Shown here: positions 13,417-14,521 of the stretch, piece by piece
Numbering within the stretch: position 1 is the first letter of the stretch
Layout of the letters: each line of letters opens with the position of its first letter
NCBI GenBank assembly: GCA_002422865.1
Contig: DITN01000021.1
Location: 1 to 14,521, forward strand
From: Bacteroidetes bacterium UBA6183
Lineage (GTDB): Bacteria; Bacteroidota; Bacteroidia; UKL13-3
Length of the DNA stretch: 14,521 nt
Direction: 5' to 3'
Notes under the pieces: model-generated
Seen by the model: the letters and a program-made list of their open reading frames with translations, nothing else
Databases searched by the model: none
Told to the model about the DNA's origin: nothing
Program-made: the position numbers and the translations under genes

Positions 13417-14408
13417 GTGGTTTTGTTGGCCTGGTATTGTTGGATGTAAGGTTCTGCCGCAGCAACATTTGCAAAGGCTGCAATGCCACCACCCATTGGG
13501 CTTTTAATGTTTTCGCTGTTAATTAGTGTGGCATTTTGTATGATTAAAAACGCAGTAGGATTTAAAAAATCGGCCACATAAAACTTACTGGTTTCAGGTT
13601 GTGGTTGCGCTTTTTTGTAATTGCTCATACACTTTAAATCATCAAACATATATACCCTTCCTTTTGCTGTAGCTAATTGGCAAGCATACTTAGCATCGGT
13701 AATGGTCATTTTACAAAATTCACATTGGTCGATATTTATTTTTACAGGTTTAGGTCCAATTTCAGTGCATGAAGTAATCAGCATCAAACCCAAACCGGCA
13801 ACATAAGCAGTTTTAATTTTTTTGAATTTGTTTAATAAGTTGTTTTCAATAAATGCGGCAATCAGCATCAACACACCTGCGCCAATAAATAACCAACCAC
13901 CAATATCAGGAACGGAATAAGCGCCAAAGTTTAACAATTGTTTAAAGCCTATAAGTGGCGGTTGATAAGCCATGCCGGGTACTTTAATGGCCGCATTTGG
14001 GTCGAGGTTATGTCCGTAGTTATAATTCCATTGGTAAAAATCTATCATAGATATCACCCCAAAAATAATGAAGGATATTAAGATGGCGTTTAACAATTTT
14101 CTATTGTTAAATACAGCAGTGAGTAGGGCAAATAATGCAAAGGCTCCAATAAGGTAGGGTAATAAAGTAAACTCAATAAAATTTTCGGTATGTAGGGTTT
14201 GCATGCCTATGTAATGATTAAGTCCATTAATAATGTCAACATCTCCTCCCAGTTTGTTGGCATAAATAAGCAAAGCCAGGCCTTCCGGGTACTGCGGTGC
14301 GTCCAACTCAATGCGCCAAATGGCAACAAATAAAGAGGAAACCAACATCACTGCCGATACAACCAGCATGATGCGTGAAGATACTTTTAGATGATTAACG
14401 TTATTCAT
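13407..14408 (-). CDS. nosL: Membrane domain fused to NosL copper chaperone
   Basis: The 333-residue product joins two parts. Residues 1-190 form a membrane domain with about four segments (roughly 12-30, 80-100, 107-125, 168-188) and a conserved-looking periplasmic loop, PQYPEGLALLIYA and INGLNHYIGM. Residues 195-333 form a NosL domain: KFKKIK, a hydrophobic stretch and LITSC (C214) look like a complete lipoprotein signal peptide, then CEFCKM (C229, C232, M234) and FDDLKCM (C260, M261), the copper-binding signature of NosL. NosL carries Cu(I) to nitrous oxide reductase. The frame extends to an ATG at 14441, but that start lies inside a terminator hairpin, so the ATG at 14408 (MNNVNHL) is chosen. 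It precedes nosD with a ten-base overlap. Whether the two parts stay joined or the lipobox is cleaved is unknown. Confidence 0.88.
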   Translation of the reverse strand: MNNVNHLKVSSRIMLVVSAVMLVSSLFVAIWRIELDAPQYPEGLALLIYANKLGGDVDIINGLNHYIGMQTLHTENFIEFTLLPYLIGAFALFALLTAVFNNRKLLNAILISFIIFGVISMIDFYQWNYNYGHNLDPNAAIKVPGMAYQPPLIGFKQLLNFGAYSVPDIGGWLFIGAGVLMLIAAFIENNLLNKFKKIKTAYVAGLGLMLITSCTEIGPKPVKINIDQCEFCKMTITDAKYACQLATAKGRVYMFDDLKCMSNYKKAQPQPETSKFYVADFLNPTAFLIIQNATLINSENIKSPMGGGIAAFANVAAAEPYIQQYQANKTTWE

Positions 14409-14420
14409 TTTTATGGCATT

Positions 14421-14458
14421 AAAAAAGAGGTGCAGATGCATTATTCATCCGCACCTCT
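14421..14458 (-). terminator. Rho-independent terminator between the upstream gene and nosL
   Basis: On the minus strand AGAGGTGCGGATG pairs with CATCTGCACCTCT over thirteen bases (one G-T pair) around a seven-base loop, followed by TTTTTT. It lies 15 bases after the upstream stop codon and ends just before the nosL start at 14408. Reading through may be partial, which would lower nosL-nosY relative to the upstream gene. Confidence 0.85.
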
Positions 14459-14473
14459 CTGGTTATTGTTCAA

Positions 14474-14521
14474 TTATTTTTTTACTTCAGGTGTAGCAGG
14501 GTTTCCTAAACTAAATGTTAA
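14474..14521 (-). CDS. C-terminal end of an unidentified gene (5' part outside window)
   Basis: Only the last 15 codons and the stop are visible; the frame reads LTFSLGNPATPEVKK and then TAA. There is too little to name a family. Position upstream of nosL makes a nos component (for example nosZ or a cytochrome) possible, but nothing in these residues supports that specifically. It is followed by the terminator at 14421-14458. Confidence 0.5.
   Translation of the reverse strand, partial: LTFSLGNPATPEVKK

Noticed and set aside
14474..14521. Calling the partial gene at the right edge nosZ
   Set aside because: Only 15 residues are visible and they do not show a NosZ copper motif.

Overview
The window looks like chromosome of a low-GC Bacteroidota bacterium. 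The signs are a SusC/OprC-style TonB receptor, lipoproteins with Bacteroidota-type N-termini, promoter motifs of the TAnnTTTG kind, few Shine-Dalgarno sequences, and a nos (nitrous oxide reductase) maturation cluster of the Bacteroidota arrangement. No rRNA, tRNA, CRISPR array or transposase was seen.

Left arm (1-4618, + strand): a copper-acquisition block. It holds the end of a membrane protein, a small CxxxC membrane-anchored protein, a lipoprotein with two YtkA-like Met/His-rich domains, a TonB-dependent receptor carrying the copper-site residues of OprC/NosA (C105, M109, H288, M290), and a FAS1 (fasciclin) lipoprotein closed by a strong terminator. A CRP/FNR-like palindrome and a Bacteroidota -7 element precede the CxxxC gene.

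Middle (4620-9345): accessory DNA. It holds an MqsR-like toxin with a Panacea/SocA-domain antitoxin, a tocopherol-cyclase-like gene, a frameshifted aldehyde dehydrogenase remnant, a small GldL-like membrane protein, and several repeats. A 20-base exact direct repeat (4684-4703 and 7655-7674) brackets the toxin pair, the cyclase-like gene and the remnant. About 700 bases (8642-9345) carry palindromic repeats and no credible gene.

Right arm (9346-14521, - strand): the partial end of an unknown gene, a terminator hairpin, then nosL (fused to a membrane domain), nosD, nosF and nosY with overlapping ends, followed closely by tryptophan 2,3-dioxygenase and a group III truncated haemoglobin. NosZ itself is not in the window; it may lie beyond the right edge.

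The two arms converge on the accessory segment. Inferred joint role: the left arm brings copper across the outer membrane and handles it in the periplasm; the right arm delivers copper to, and matures, nitrous oxide reductase. The haemoglobin may protect against NO. All functional statements rest on motif recognition by eye; no database search was run.
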